DNA of 64,000 nucleotides from Chryseobacterium elymi (GCF_003385495.1 NZ_QNUH01000002.1:186001-250000); one strand, 5' to 3'. Shown: positions 18,358 to 28,486, counted from the first letter of the stretch. Notes: generated by a model not told the origin, from the letters alone. Numbers and translations: made by a program.

Positions 18358-19317
18358 TTATTTCAGGATAACGTTAGCATTCACCAATATACTTTTGGCC
18401 TTATTCATATCTGCAGGCTTTACCTTGATTTCGTAAACCGCATCCTGCAGCTGATAGTCAGGATAAGCGGTTGTAATATCCGCATATCTTGTGAGCTGTT
18501 TGATGTATACAACGGTTCCGGTGAGGGTTTCTTTATTATAAACCACCTGCATATTCACCTCCTGTCCTTTCTTGTATCTGGCAATAGCACTTTCAGGAAC
18601 TGTAAACCTGAAATAGGTGCTTTCGGGGATATATCCGTTGAATAAAGCAAAACCTGCCGTAGCCAGCTCGCCCGTATTCAGGCTGATGGTTTCTATTTCC
18701 ATATCATTGGTGGCAATAATATATCTTTCAGAATAGGCTACATTGGCTTCCTGAAGGGCGCCTTTGGCCTGTGAGGCCTGCCCCGCCGCCATTTCCACTT
18801 TTTCTACTCGTGTTCCTCTCTTTACATCATCCAATTCAGCGACAACGGCATCATACTGGGCCTTAGCTCCCTGAAGTTTTGCATATACCTCATCGTATGC
18901 CTGAGGAGACATGAGGCTGTCACGGTACATATTATTAGCTCTTTTAAAAGATTTTTGGGCAAATTCATACTGCTCCCTCAAGCCTTTATATTTAGCCTGA
19001 AGCTGTCGCAGCTGATCTGCCGTAGCTCCGTTTTTCGCCATCTGCTCCTGAGCCGTTGCAGCACTCACCGCGCCCTGAGCCTGTGCAATTTTCGCAGAAA
19101 CCTCCGGTACATCAAGCAATGCCAAGGTATCGCCTTTTTTCACGGTCTGTCCTTCCGTTACATATATTTTGAGGATTCTTCCGGTGACTTTAGGTGCAAA
19201 AGAGATCACGTCTTTTTTGGTCTTTCCTTCGGAATCATTCAGATTTTCTTTTTTTTCGCTGCAGCTCCCTACTAGAAAAAGAACAGCAAAGAGTATGAGT
19301 ATATTTTTATGCATCAT
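18358..19317 (-). CDS. HlyD/MFP-family periplasmic adaptor (lipoprotein)
   Basis: A 319-residue membrane-fusion protein. The lipobox is FLVGSC (Cys19). The biotinyl-lipoyl-like half (GRILKIYVTEGQTVKKGDTLALLDVPE, cited here as VTEGQTVKKGDTLALLD) precedes a long alpha-helical hairpin rich in Ala/Gln (about residues 75-190), then the beta-barrel. It should bridge the inner-membrane permease and the TolC channel. Same operon, 15 bp from tolC and 2 bp from the permease. Confidence 0.9.
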   Translation of the reverse strand: MMHKNILILFAVLFLVGSCSEKKENLNDSEGKTKKDVISFAPKVTGRILKIYVTEGQTVKKGDTLALLDVPEVSAKIAQAQGAVSAATAQEQMAKNGATADQLRQLQAKYKGLREQYEFAQKSFKRANNMYRDSLMSPQAYDEVYAKLQGAKAQYDAVVAELDDVKRGTRVEKVEMAAGQASQAKGALQEANVAYSERYIIATNDMEIETISLNTGELATAGFALFNGYIPESTYFRFTVPESAIARYKKGQEVNMQVVYNKETLTGTVVYIKQLTRYADITTAYPDYQLQDAVYEIKVKPADMNKAKSILVNANVILK

Positions 19318-19332
19318 TTTAATGGTAAGGAA

Positions 19333-20742
19333 TTAATACAATTTAGCGATATCAAGCTCCTGAGTCGATCTCATCAGCTCTATTCCGGCTCTTCTCTGGT
19401 TGAAAAGGGTATTTTGGTATTCAAGCTCTGCAACCTCCAGATCATTTTCAGCATCAATGAGCTGTGAAGATTTGCTCATTCCGTATCTGAATTCTTTTTC
19501 AGCCTGAAACAGAGCATTTTTGGCCAATTCTTTTTCTTTGGCTTTTAAAGCAATCTGGGCAGTGGCAATATCATAGTTGGTCTGATTGTTAGCCAAATTC
19601 AGGGTTAATTTTTTTAAGGCATCCTCTTTTTTATTCTGCAGGACTTCTTTTCCCACTTTTGCGGTTTCTTCTGCGTGTTTTCCTTCTTTTCCGTCAAAGA
19701 TCTCCCATTTAAAGCCGACTCCAGCCGTCAATAATGGAAGTATATTGATATTGGTAGGTCTCCAGTCCAGTTTTGCGCCTTCATAACCCAAAGCCGGAAC
19801 TGCAGGAATTACATTTTCTGAAGTTTTAATACGGCTTCCATATAATCCGATATAGTAAGCGGATGCCATTAGCTGAACTTTCGGGATCATCCAGGTTCTT
19901 TCGGCTTTTATTTTGTAATCTGCTGCTGTTATTCCATGCTCCAGTGCCCGGACCTCAGCTCTTTCTTCTATTCCTTTTTCTGACCGTAAAAGTTCTACGG
20001 GAGAAAGTACAGGATCAATCATTCTGAGACGCTCTTTATTGATGCCTGTCAGGATATACAGCTGGGTAAGAAGAAGCTCTTTTTTGCCTTCATATTCCAC
20101 CATTTTAGCATTCAAAGTGGCCTGTGCCAGTTCTATTTTTTTATGGTCATATGGCGTAATCAGACCATAACCGAGAGCTTTATCTGCTGTTTTACGGTTG
20201 ATATCCAGCCTTTTTTTGCTTTCATCGAGTACTTTTTTAGACTGATGAATCAATGCCAGCTGATCGTATGCCTTGGAAATATTGGCTACCACATCATCTT
20301 TTGTTTTTTCCAGGAGAATATCTTCGGAAATTTTCTTTTCTTCATTGGCTTTTTTCAGGTATTTTACTTTTCCGCCAGAGTAGAGAAGCATTTTAGCATC
20401 TGCTTTAGCAATTCCTGAAAAACCTGAAACATTAAGGTTATTATTGAAACTTCCTTCGGGAATATTGATAAAAGGTGCCAGATTGATTTCGGGCGATGTT
20501 AATCTTGCGGTTGCATTCAGGTATCCGACCTGTCCGCTTACTTCTAAAGTAGGAAGAAAGATGTCTTTCAGTTTGTGCCCGTCAAGTTCTGTGAGTTTGT
20601 TCTGAGTCATCTGCATTTTAAGCTCGGAATCCCGGACCATAGCACTGTCTAAAAGTTCTTTGAAGTCTGGTGCAGACTGTGCCCAGCTAAAAGCAGGAAA
20701 AGCAAAAAAACTAAACGTAAAAATCAAAAATTTGTTTTTCAT
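19333..20742 (-). CDS. TolC-family outer-membrane efflux channel
   Basis: A 469-residue TolC-like protein with a Sec signal (AFSWAQ, cleavage near residue 22), two internally repeated coiled-coil halves (for example KLTELDGHKLKDIFLPTLEV and the later EAEKEFRYGMSKSSQLIDAE-type segment), and the final QRRAGIELMRSTQELDIAKLY. It provides the outer-membrane exit duct for the HlyD-permease pair downstream. First gene of the operon; a TATATTTG box lies at 20765-20758, only 16 nt upstream of the start, with no clear -33. Confidence 0.9.
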   Translation of the reverse strand: MKNKFLIFTFSFFAFPAFSWAQSAPDFKELLDSAMVRDSELKMQMTQNKLTELDGHKLKDIFLPTLEVSGQVGYLNATARLTSPEINLAPFINIPEGSFNNNLNVSGFSGIAKADAKMLLYSGGKVKYLKKANEEKKISEDILLEKTKDDVVANISKAYDQLALIHQSKKVLDESKKRLDINRKTADKALGYGLITPYDHKKIELAQATLNAKMVEYEGKKELLLTQLYILTGINKERLRMIDPVLSPVELLRSEKGIEERAEVRALEHGITAADYKIKAERTWMIPKVQLMASAYYIGLYGSRIKTSENVIPAVPALGYEGAKLDWRPTNINILPLLTAGVGFKWEIFDGKEGKHAEETAKVGKEVLQNKKEDALKKLTLNLANNQTNYDIATAQIALKAKEKELAKNALFQAEKEFRYGMSKSSQLIDAENDLEVAELEYQNTLFNQRRAGIELMRSTQELDIAKLY

Positions 20743-21289
20743 GGTTTATGTTTATAACAAATATAATGCAAAAATTTGTTAAAACCACGAAGATTATTCG
20801 TCAGTATGGTGAATTTAAAGTAAGTTTAAAAAGTGTTTAATGCCAGCCTTCTATTTATGATGATTATAGCCGATCCGTTTAAGTTTAATTTGAGGAATGC
20901 TTTAATTAAAAAAGTTGAAATTTCTTTTATTCGTCAGGATTTTATTATGCTGTTTTGCTTCAAAAAATTTTATAATCTATATCAAAAACGGAATATTTGT
21001 GTGACTGGTATTTTCTTTATTTCGTGCAGATTTCGCAGATAACACAAATGATTGCGTATATATTCTTAAAAATTTGATGTTTTAATTGGTTGAGTCTCTC
21101 ACAGATTCTGCAGATTTTTTATTGTAACAAATAAAAATTTGGGGGAAATATTTGGGAGAAATAAAATTAAACCTGCTCAATCATTCTGATCTGCGAGAGA
21201 AAACATAATGTTTACGCAAAATATCTGTTTAATACAAACAAAAACTCCCCACAAAATGTGAGGAGTTTGTTATGTAAAGATCATTCAAA
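20743..21289. other. intergenic stretch without a gene
   Basis: About 550 bp, strongly AT-rich. It holds two short phrases of the type often seen scattered in Chryseobacterium-like genomes (AGATTTCGCAGATAACACA near 21028, and CACAGATTCTGCAG near 21099), and the ecotin terminator at its right end. I see no convincing reading frame. Confidence 0.6.
21242..21268 (-). terminator. terminator of the A2M-ecotin operon
   Basis: An 11-bp stem on the reverse strand (AAACTCCTCAC / GTGGGGAGTTT, one U-G wobble) with an ATTTT loop, followed by TTTGTTTG. The plus-strand version would carry an A-C mismatch, so it is oriented for the minus-strand genes. Confidence 0.75.
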
Positions 21290-21778
21290 TTATCTCTGAA
21301 CTGCTGACTTCATTTTAGCATCAGGACGTAAAATTCTGTAACGAACTTCAAGATCTTTCGGTACATAGAATACCAAAGGCAGCTTGCTATTGTATCTTAC
21401 AATCTCAGGCTTAAGTGTTACAAATTTCTTGGTCTTCTTCTGATCCTGGCAGGCCATTAATGTACCTCCTGCTTCACCATTCGACTCTACTTCGTAATAG
21501 TTGTAGCCCCAACCCTGCAGGTCCTGTGTTTTCACTTCTCCCATCAGGAAATATTTATTACAGTCCAGCATCTTTTCAGCACCTACAAAAAACTCTACTT
21601 TTAAATCGTTTTCGTTTTTTGCGACAGGCAGCTGAATATATACCTGCTTAAATCCTTCTTTAGCTTTCGGGAACATCTCAATCTCCAGCTTCTCAAACTT
21701 TTCTGCCTTCTTTTGTGCGAAAGCATTTACACCTGCAAACATAATCAGTCCCGTCATTAAAGTTTTTGAAAATTTCAT
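21290..21778 (-). CDS. eco: ecotin-family serine protease inhibitor
   Basis: A 162-residue periplasmic protein with a Sec signal (GVNAFAQ, cleavage near residue 22). The mature part matches E. coli ecotin along its length: KVEFFVGAEKMLDCN, DLQGWGYNYYEV, GTLMACQDQKKTKKFVT, VRYNSKLPLVFYVP and VRYRI. Cys73 and Cys110 correspond to the ecotin disulfide. The reactive loop GTLMAC aligns with STMMAC, so the P1 residue is Leu107 where E. coli has Met84. Ecotins inhibit trypsin-fold proteases such as elastase. It follows a giant alpha-2-macroglobulin-like gene by 45 bp and probably shares its transcript. Confidence 0.92.
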   Translation of the reverse strand: MKFSKTLMTGLIMFAGVNAFAQKKAEKFEKLEIEMFPKAKEGFKQVYIQLPVAKNENDLKVEFFVGAEKMLDCNKYFLMGEVKTQDLQGWGYNYYEVESNGEAGGTLMACQDQKKTKKFVTLKPEIVRYNSKLPLVFYVPKDLEVRYRILRPDAKMKSAVQR

Positions 21779-21823
21779 CTTATTTTATTTTAAAAATTTT
21801 TACTACTTCCCTATAGCCAAAAA

Positions 21824-24800
21824 TCATTCCAAAATCTGAACTTGGGTTCCTTTTGTATGGGCATTCATCTGCGGTGCATAGTAATTCTGCATGGTTGTGA
21901 TCCCATTGGAGAATTTACCAGCGGCATTGGAAACAAGGTCATATTCAAAAACATATTTTCCTTTCGGCATGTACTGAATATAGAAATTGGTGGAAGCATC
22001 TTTGGTAGACTGGTAATAGCCTAAGCTGTTTTTCCACTGGTATCCGGACAGCGCATCGGTTGGTTCAAATCCTGCTGCACGCATATCTTTAATATGAATA
22101 AATTCCATGGCTCTGTCTGTATTCAGGATCATTCTTACAGTTACTTTATCCCCTACTTTTAAAGGAGTGTCCGCTGAAATTTTCTGAAGTTCTTCTCCAT
22201 TCACTGTTTTCACTTTTTTGTAAAGTTCCTTGGTGATAGAGATATAGTTTTCAGAAGATTTGATTTTATCTAAATCCTCATAATATTGCCAGAACAATCC
22301 TCCCTGTACAATTCCCGGACCTGGTTTGGTAACGGTAACAGTTCCTAAATTCTTATTTACTGCATCGGTTTTCACTGTTGATTTCACATAACCTGTTGCC
22401 TGGATTTGTGGAGCTAATTCTTTTCCACCCCATACAATTGTTGCTTTGTCGCTTTCGGCACTTGTCCATGATTTTCCTGAATTTAAGATCGTAAAGATTA
22501 CTTCTGAGGTTCCTCTTGAGCTTCCCCATGAGTTGACTTCTTTCTGTGTGATCAGCCAGATCTTCATATCTTCGATCATTTTCTGATCATTAGGCTTTAA
22601 TGTATTGAACGCTTCTAAAGCTCCTGCATGATTTACTACTTTGGATCCGAACCATCCCCAGTCGTTTAAGTTCTGTTTCCAGTAAACGCCCTGAGTTTTT
22701 GTATCGGTAGACGTTTCTTTCAGGTAGTTCATTAATTTATCTGAAACGTCTTTTAAGCCATAATCATTCATCAGTAAAGCCGCACGGTGAAGCCCGAAGA
22801 AAGTGAAATCTGTAATTTTCGCTGTCTTTGCTTTCTGTTTTAACAATGTTTTCAATGAGGCACCTTTTCCTTTTAAAGGATATTGCTTTTCCCAATAGTT
22901 TCGGGTATCAAGATAATCAATGGCCCAGTTGTTCCAGATATTATCCTTCACATTCCAATATTTATCGATTTCATTGTCTACATACTGGACTAATTGGGTT
23001 ACCAATTCTTTCTGATCTGAACTTTGATAGTCTTTCGCACTATCTTTTAACCATGTATTGATTTTCCCTAAATTTTTAAGGATATACAGCGATGTTCCGT
23101 AAGAACTTGGATATCCTGGGTACCAAGAGAATCCTCCGTCAGGGTTCTGTAGCTTTTTAAGATCACTCCAGTCCTGACTGATTGAATTTCTCATGGTATT
23201 GGCATCAAACAACAGAGCCAGTTTCTGCATCTGCTCGCCTTCATTTTTACTTTCCAGCACCCAAGGGGTTTCTTCCAGTAAAAGCTGTTTCAGTTCCTGA
23301 TTTTTTTCAAGATTTGAATTCAGCAGCCCTTTGTTCTGATATTCTTCGAAAACAGTTTTCATTTTCGGATTGGCTTTGAATATCTCAGAAGCCAGTACAT
23401 CTGCGAACCATTTGTTGAAGATCACATCAGCTGAGCTGTTCTGATCATTTTTCAGGCTTGGTAATGCAAACATGATTTCCCAGATCGGATTTGTGGTCAG
23501 TTCCAGGGTATTGGAAACATTCGTGATGGTCGCAGAGTTTGTATTGGTAAGGTTATCCAGAACAAAAGTCTTGGTTTCACCTTCTTTCACAAACAAGGGT
23601 ACAGCATCCGTTACGAGCATTCTGTTCGGAAGTACGGCAACTGCCTGCTGCTCTCCGTCTGAATAAGCTCCTGCTTTTGCCACTACTTTTAAAATGATAG
23701 AAGATACATTATTGGGAACTTTAAGCTTCCATGTTAATGCACTGTTTCCTTTTTCATTTAAATTAAAATTCTGCGTTCCTGCACTGATCCCGAATTGAGA
23801 AGTGATGTTTTCATTCGTAAAGGCATCCAGAATCTGAAGTTCTGCTGAACCGCTTAATTTTTTATCGGTAAGGTTAGAAAGTTTTGACTGAAGATTCAGC
23901 TCATCGCCTTCTCTTAGGAATCTCGGATAATTTGGTGTTACGGAGAATTCTTTCTGTGTCACCACCTGCTTTTCCAGTACTGCTGCCCTGGCATCTTTGG
24001 TGTGAGCCAGGAACATCAGTTTCCATTTGGTTAATGCTTCCGGAGAAGTGAATTCAAAGCTTACATTTCCTTCTGTGTCTGTTTTCAGATCAGGATAAAA
24101 GAATGCGGTTTCGTTCAGGTTTTGACGCACGGGAACTTTTTCCAGGTTTTCTTTTGAACCTTCTTTATCTAAGGCTTGATCAGCCTCAGTATCCTGCACT
24201 CCTGCAGCATTCACTTTCATCGCACTTGCTTTCGCTAATACAACTTCACGGGCACTGCCATCTCTTGCGATAGGTGATGGAGGTGGTGCATATGCCGGAG
24301 CTTTCACCCCTTCCTGATTAGCTACGCCCGTTGTTGTTTCTATTTGAGTATACATTTGATATATATCACCATCGAACCAGTTAAAATTCGGTATCTCTAC
24401 GTATCTTCCATTGTAATATTTCAGCCTTTTCTGATAATACTGCTGAAGCAGATACTGTCTGATATCATAAGAAGTTACAAGAGAAAATGGAGTATATAAA
24501 TTCTTCCAGCTAAATGTATTCATGGCAAACTGATCCAATGACATATCGTACATATTGGCCAGTACTTCTGCATTAACTTTTTCTTTCTCGTTTCCTGAAA
24601 CCTTCACCGTCCATTTTTCTTTTGAATTCGGTTCCAGCTTATCTCTGAAGGTTACTGTTTCTATTTTTACAGGCTGTTCCGTGTCTTTTATTTTTAAAGT
24701 CACAGATTGGGTCTGCACATCGTTGAATGCTGCAATCTGGAACTGGATATTTAATGCTGACACGTTTTTATCTTTCGGAATATCTGTAGTGTATTCTAAA

Positions 24801-27712
24801 ACTCCTTTTTTCAGCTGATGCACTTCTGAAACTGTTTTTCCGGAACCGTCCTGAACAAATACGTTGACAAGCGCATCCGGAACTGCGGAATACACATATA
24901 CTTTAGCCTTCTCTCCTCTTGAAAATTCATTCTTAGGCTCAATAACGGTCAGGAATGTTTTCTGTGAAGATTTTAAAGAGCCTTTGTCCCAGATACTGAA
25001 GTTCTGAGAAGATTTTATGGTGTCTTTTCCTTCGATATTGTACAGTTCAAGCTGATAATCGCCAGCTTCCAGCTTTCCTAAATCCAATTCCGTGGTCGGT
25101 TGCTGCTGTTTTTCAGAAATCACCTTTTCCGCTTTAAGGTTTTTGGTCTCTTCGGTTTTGTCAAACAGGTCATGTGGGAATTTACTGATGAATTCTTCTC
25201 TGGAATATTTTGGAAGGTCCTGAACTTCTGCTGCAAAATTGTCTCTAAAGATTCTGTTCGGTACTGCTAGTTTTGAGAGTTTAACGTTATATGATTTTTT
25301 AAGATCCTGTTCGTTGTAATTAAGGGTCTCTACTTTCAGTTTTACATTTTCATCACTGAACGTATTCTTGATACCGTCAGCTTTAATGTAATGAGAAACT
25401 GAAGCCACTTTCAACTGGGTGTTGGCCGACTGCGTTTCTCCGTTGATATCCGTTGCTGAAGCATTGATCTCATAGTTATCGATCTGAATTCCTTCCAGCT
25501 TTTCATCTTTTTTAAGATCAAGACGGATTGTAAATTCTCCCTTTTCATTTGTTTTAGCTTCGCCAAGGATAGAATTTTCATTATCGTCACCACGCGGATA
25601 CCACCAGAAATATCTCCATCTGATGTTATGCTTTTTGATTTCATAATTAACGGTCGTATTGCTTAAAGCGACTCCGGAAAACATCATTGCTTTTCCTTTC
25701 AACTCGATGGTCTGTCCGTATTTGTATTCTTCTTTTACAGGATCAAAAGTCACTTCAAACTTCGGTCTCTTATATTCTTCAACCCTGATGTCTTTATAAC
25801 CCTGAGATCCTTCATCTGTTCTCAGGTAAAAAACACCGTTCAGCTGACCTTTCGGAAGAATAAAGCTTCCATGGTAAGATCCGAAATCATTCGTTGAAAA
25901 ACTCTGGGAAGAAACTTCCTGACTGTTGGCATCCAGCAGTGTAATCTTCTGTTTTAAGCCTGAAATTACAGCTTCTATTTCTTTATCTATCTTAGTATTG
26001 ATGACTTTGAAATAAACAGTCTGTCCCGGTCTGTAGATCGCTCTGTCTGTAAAGATCTGCGCCAGGGTGCGGGTCTGCTTATTTGGATTGTAGTCTTCTG
26101 CATTTCCGTTATTTCCATACACCTGCATAATCTGGAAATCATTGGTCTTTGGCTGGCGGATAAGGAACGTTCTGTAATATTCTTTGCTGTCTGTGGAAGG
26201 GAATTTAAAAACACCGTTCGCATCAGTTTTTCCGTCAATTTTATTTAAAGTTTTATTAGCAACAAATTCATAGAAAGTAAGACTTTCATTCGCTGCCGGC
26301 TTCCCGTTTTCACTATTGACCAGCTTCAGTATATTGGAAAGCTGGTTTCTGTCTGTTTTGGTTTGATAGATTACTCTGTTTCCTGAAACAAGGAAATAGA
26401 AATTCTGTCTGGAATTACCGTCTTTTACATCAGATCCTGCAACAGCGTATTCTACAACGTAGATTCCGGAAGGAAGAGGTTTTATTTCCAGAGAGGTTTT
26501 ATGAACCTGATAATCTTTGGAATCGCCAAGCTGGAAGGTTTCTTTTCTTACAAGATTCTTCTTAACTTTTCCAAAAGTATTGTTGTAAGAATTCTGTACG
26601 TACTGCATCAGTGTTGTAAAATCTTCTTTTACTTCATAAATGTTCAGCGAAAATTCCGCTACATTCTTATGGTCTGCTACAAAATGAATAGGCAGATTAT
26701 TCTGGGTCTGCTGTTCGTATTTAATGGTAAGAAACGGATTAATGATCTGGTTTTCTTTATTTTTTATATTCTCAATGAATGGAGATTTCGGATACCGATT
26801 CCTGGCCTGAGCTGCGATAGCCAAAGCTTCTTTCTCTTTCTTTTTGGCCAGAAGCTCATTCATGATATCTTCCATGATGATCACTTTGTAATCTCCTTCA
26901 GTATCAGATTTCAAAAGATTCTGAAGCTGTTCAAGCTTATCTTTACATTGATTATAATTACAGTTTTCCGTCAGCTTTTCTTTCATGAAATACAGCTTCG
27001 GATTTCCGCTGTTCTGGGCAATCAATTCATCAAAAACAGTATTGATCTGTGTTCTGTTCTCAGTAAGTTCATTTTTTGTAAAAAGACCATTTTCAGAAAG
27101 AAAACTGATCTTTTTCATTGAATACCATTCATATACGGTCGGGAAATAAGCAACATCCTTGATTTCTGTAAAAACATCCTTATATTTTGACAGGGAAATT
27201 TTCTTCATCTCCTGTTTCTGCGGGTCAAGTTCCTGATAGCTTTTCTTCAGATAGTTTTTAAAGTCAAGCTTAGTCCAGGTTTCGATCTGGGAAAGATCCT
27301 GAGAATTGATATTGGTCCTGCTTTCTATTTCCCAAGAATTCTGATTATAAGAAGCCATAAAGAAGCCATTCAGAAGCACATTATATACTAATTTTCCTTC
27401 CCCTTTAAGTTTAGAATCCGTTTCCTGAAGTTTCTTAAAGAATTGGGAAGCAGCATCATTCTTATCATCATCTACCGTTTGGTTGACAATACTGAATTCC
27501 GCTTTAAGAGAACGGATGAGCTGTATGGTATTATTTTCTTTCATGGCATGGTTTTGTATATCTAAAATGATGGGAAGATTAGATTTATAAGCACCTTTCG
27601 CACTATTTTCAATCACTTTTTTCCACTGGTCGTCGTAATATTTTTGCGCCAAAACAGAAGAAAAGCTCAGCATTAGAAGCAAAAGCATAAAAATCTTGGA
27701 AAATCTTTTCAT
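21824..27712 (-). CDS. alpha-2-macroglobulin-like protein without thioester
   Basis: A 1962-residue exported protein (Sec signal to about residue 22). The N-terminal about 340 residues are helical and particular to the Bacteroidota branch. Then come macroglobulin-type domains: DRAIYRPGQTVYFKVINTK (about residue 555) is the MG2 signature, TAFFYPDLKTDTEGNVSFEFTSPEALTKWK-type segment (part: FYPDLKTDTEGNVSFEF) is the A2M core, and GFSWYPGYPSSYGTSLYILKNLGK lies in the alpha-alpha toroid. At the thioester position the usual C-A/L-E-Q is SADV (Ser1427 to Val1430): both Cys and Gln are gone. It probably traps or binds proteases without covalent capture. The gene starts 18 bp from the divergent UbiA-like gene. 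Confidence 0.88.
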   Translation of the reverse strand: MKRFSKIFMLLLLMLSFSSVLAQKYYDDQWKKVIENSAKGAYKSNLPIILDIQNHAMKENNTIQLIRSLKAEFSIVNQTVDDDKNDAASQFFKKLQETDSKLKGEGKLVYNVLLNGFFMASYNQNSWEIESRTNINSQDLSQIETWTKLDFKNYLKKSYQELDPQKQEMKKISLSKYKDVFTEIKDVAYFPTVYEWYSMKKISFLSENGLFTKNELTENRTQINTVFDELIAQNSGNPKLYFMKEKLTENCNYNQCKDKLEQLQNLLKSDTEGDYKVIIMEDIMNELLAKKKEKEALAIAAQARNRYPKSPFIENIKNKENQIINPFLTIKYEQQTQNNLPIHFVADHKNVAEFSLNIYEVKEDFTTLMQYVQNSYNNTFGKVKKNLVRKETFQLGDSKDYQVHKTSLEIKPLPSGIYVVEYAVAGSDVKDGNSRQNFYFLVSGNRVIYQTKTDRNQLSNILKLVNSENGKPAANESLTFYEFVANKTLNKIDGKTDANGVFKFPSTDSKEYYRTFLIRQPKTNDFQIMQVYGNNGNAEDYNPNKQTRTLAQIFTDRAIYRPGQTVYFKVINTKIDKEIEAVISGLKQKITLLDANSQEVSSQSFSTNDFGSYHGSFILPKGQLNGVFYLRTDEGSQGYKDIRVEEYKRPKFEVTFDPVKEEYKYGQTIELKGKAMMFSGVALSNTTVNYEIKKHNIRWRYFWWYPRGDDNENSILGEAKTNEKGEFTIRLDLKKDEKLEGIQIDNYEINASATDINGETQSANTQLKVASVSHYIKADGIKNTFSDENVKLKVETLNYNEQDLKKSYNVKLSKLAVPNRIFRDNFAAEVQDLPKYSREEFISKFPHDLFDKTEETKNLKAEKVISEKQQQPTTELDLGKLEAGDYQLELYNIEGKDTIKSSQNFSIWDKGSLKSSQKTFLTVIEPKNEFSRGEKAKVYVYSAVPDALVNVFVQDGSGKTVSEVHQLKKGVLEYTTDIPKDKNVSALNIQFQIAAFNDVQTQSVTLKIKDTEQPVKIETVTFRDKLEPNSKEKWTVKVSGNEKEKVNAEVLANMYDMSLDQFAMNTFSWKNLYTPFSLVTSYDIRQYLLQQYYQKRLKYYNGRYVEIPNFNWFDGDIYQMYTQIETTTGVANQEGVKAPAYAPPPSPIARDGSAREVVLAKASAMKVNAAGVQDTEADQALDKEGSKENLEKVPVRQNLNETAFFYPDLKTDTEGNVSFEFTSPEALTKWKLMFLAHTKDARAAVLEKQVVTQKEFSVTPNYPRFLREGDELNLQSKLSNLTDKKLSGSAELQILDAFTNENITSQFGISAGTQNFNLNEKGNSALTWKLKVPNNVSSIILKVVAKAGAYSDGEQQAVAVLPNRMLVTDAVPLFVKEGETKTFVLDNLTNTNSATITNVSNTLELTTNPIWEIMFALPSLKNDQNSSADVIFNKWFADVLASEIFKANPKMKTVFEEYQNKGLLNSNLEKNQELKQLLLEETPWVLESKNEGEQMQKLALLFDANTMRNSISQDWSDLKKLQNPDGGFSWYPGYPSSYGTSLYILKNLGKINTWLKDSAKDYQSSDQKELVTQLVQYVDNEIDKYWNVKDNIWNNWAIDYLDTRNYWEKQYPLKGKGASLKTLLKQKAKTAKITDFTFFGLHRAALLMNDYGLKDVSDKLMNYLKETSTDTKTQGVYWKQNLNDWGWFGSKVVNHAGALEAFNTLKPNDQKMIEDMKIWLITQKEVNSWGSSRGTSEVIFTILNSGKSWTSAESDKATIVWGGKELAPQIQATGYVKSTVKTDAVNKNLGTVTVTKPGPGIVQGGLFWQYYEDLDKIKSSENYISITKELYKKVKTVNGEELQKISADTPLKVGDKVTVRMILNTDRAMEFIHIKDMRAAGFEPTDALSGYQWKNSLGYYQSTKDASTNFYIQYMPKGKYVFEYDLVSNAAGKFSNGITTMQNYYAPQMNAHTKGTQVQILE

Positions 27713-27730
27713 ATATGTTATTTTTGATAA

Positions 27731-28486
27731 ATGAATTTCTTAAAAATACTGAAAAAAACTGTTATTGACAGCCAAATTTATGTCTCAGTTATGGGAACTT
27801 TATTTGCCGTATTTTTCATGAAAGAGCAAAACACATTCCGTTTCCCTACCATACTGCTTATTTTCATCACTTATTTCAGCGGTTATCTTTACACGAAATA
27901 CCAATATACCAGGCACTTTTTGAAAATACTGGCTCTGAACGCAGCTGCGGGCATTATCTGTGCTTTTCTGATCATTCATAATCATAATGAAATAAGACTT
28001 CTGAAATGGTTTATTATTGTGGTTTTGGGATTACTTTACAACAGTTTTTTTCTGGATGTCTATATCCGGAAGATTCCATTGCTGAAAGTATTTTATGTAG
28101 GATTGGTCTGGGCATTGGTCAACTGCTGGCTTACGCTTTCGGAATTCAGTCTTCCTATTTTTCTGATCAGCTTCTTTTTTATAACGGCACTTGTTCTGCC
28201 TTTTGATATCCGGGATATGAAAAGTGATACGGTACAGACTTTTCCAAAGCTGATAGGCGTTCAGAATACAAAATACATTGCCTACGTGCTTGTCTTTATC
28301 AGCATGCTTATTGCCACATTTTACCTTAGACCGGTTTACGGGACTGCATTTTTTCTATCGGGAATCATGACCTTTATTTTGATCTATTTCTCTGAAAATA
28401 AAAGAGATGACGCATATTTTTCTTTCGGAATAGAAACCTGTTCTGCACTTCCTTTTTTATTTTTACTAATAATGGAGTATTTTTGA
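27731..28486 (+). CDS. UbiA-prenyltransferase-like membrane protein
   Basis: A 251-residue protein with eight to nine hydrophobic segments. The segment LVLPFDIRDMKSDTVQTFPKL matches the second Asp-rich motif of the UbiA superfamily (DxxxD, with D and D in DIRDMKSD). KIPLLKVFYVGLVWALVN resembles the helix after the first motif, but the first motif itself is weak. Relatives attach prenyl chains to quinone, haem or chlorophyll rings; this one could be a divergent or non-catalytic member. It is 3 bp ahead of recF. A TATTTTTG box lies at 27719-27726, too close to the ATG unless the message is nearly leaderless. Confidence 0.6.
   Translation: MNFLKILKKTVIDSQIYVSVMGTLFAVFFMKEQNTFRFPTILLIFITYFSGYLYTKYQYTRHFLKILALNAAAGIICAFLIIHNHNEIRLLKWFIIVVLGLLYNSFFLDVYIRKIPLLKVFYVGLVWALVNCWLTLSEFSLPIFLISFFFITALVLPFDIRDMKSDTVQTFPKLIGVQNTKYIAYVLVFISMLIATFYLRPVYGTAFFLSGIMTFILIYFSENKRDDAYFSFGIETCSALPFLFLLIMEYF

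Noticed and set aside
26501..27121. 206-codon plus-strand frame opposite the macroglobulin gene
   Set aside because: Rich in Phe/Ile with no domain pattern; it is the antisense shadow of the true coding strand.
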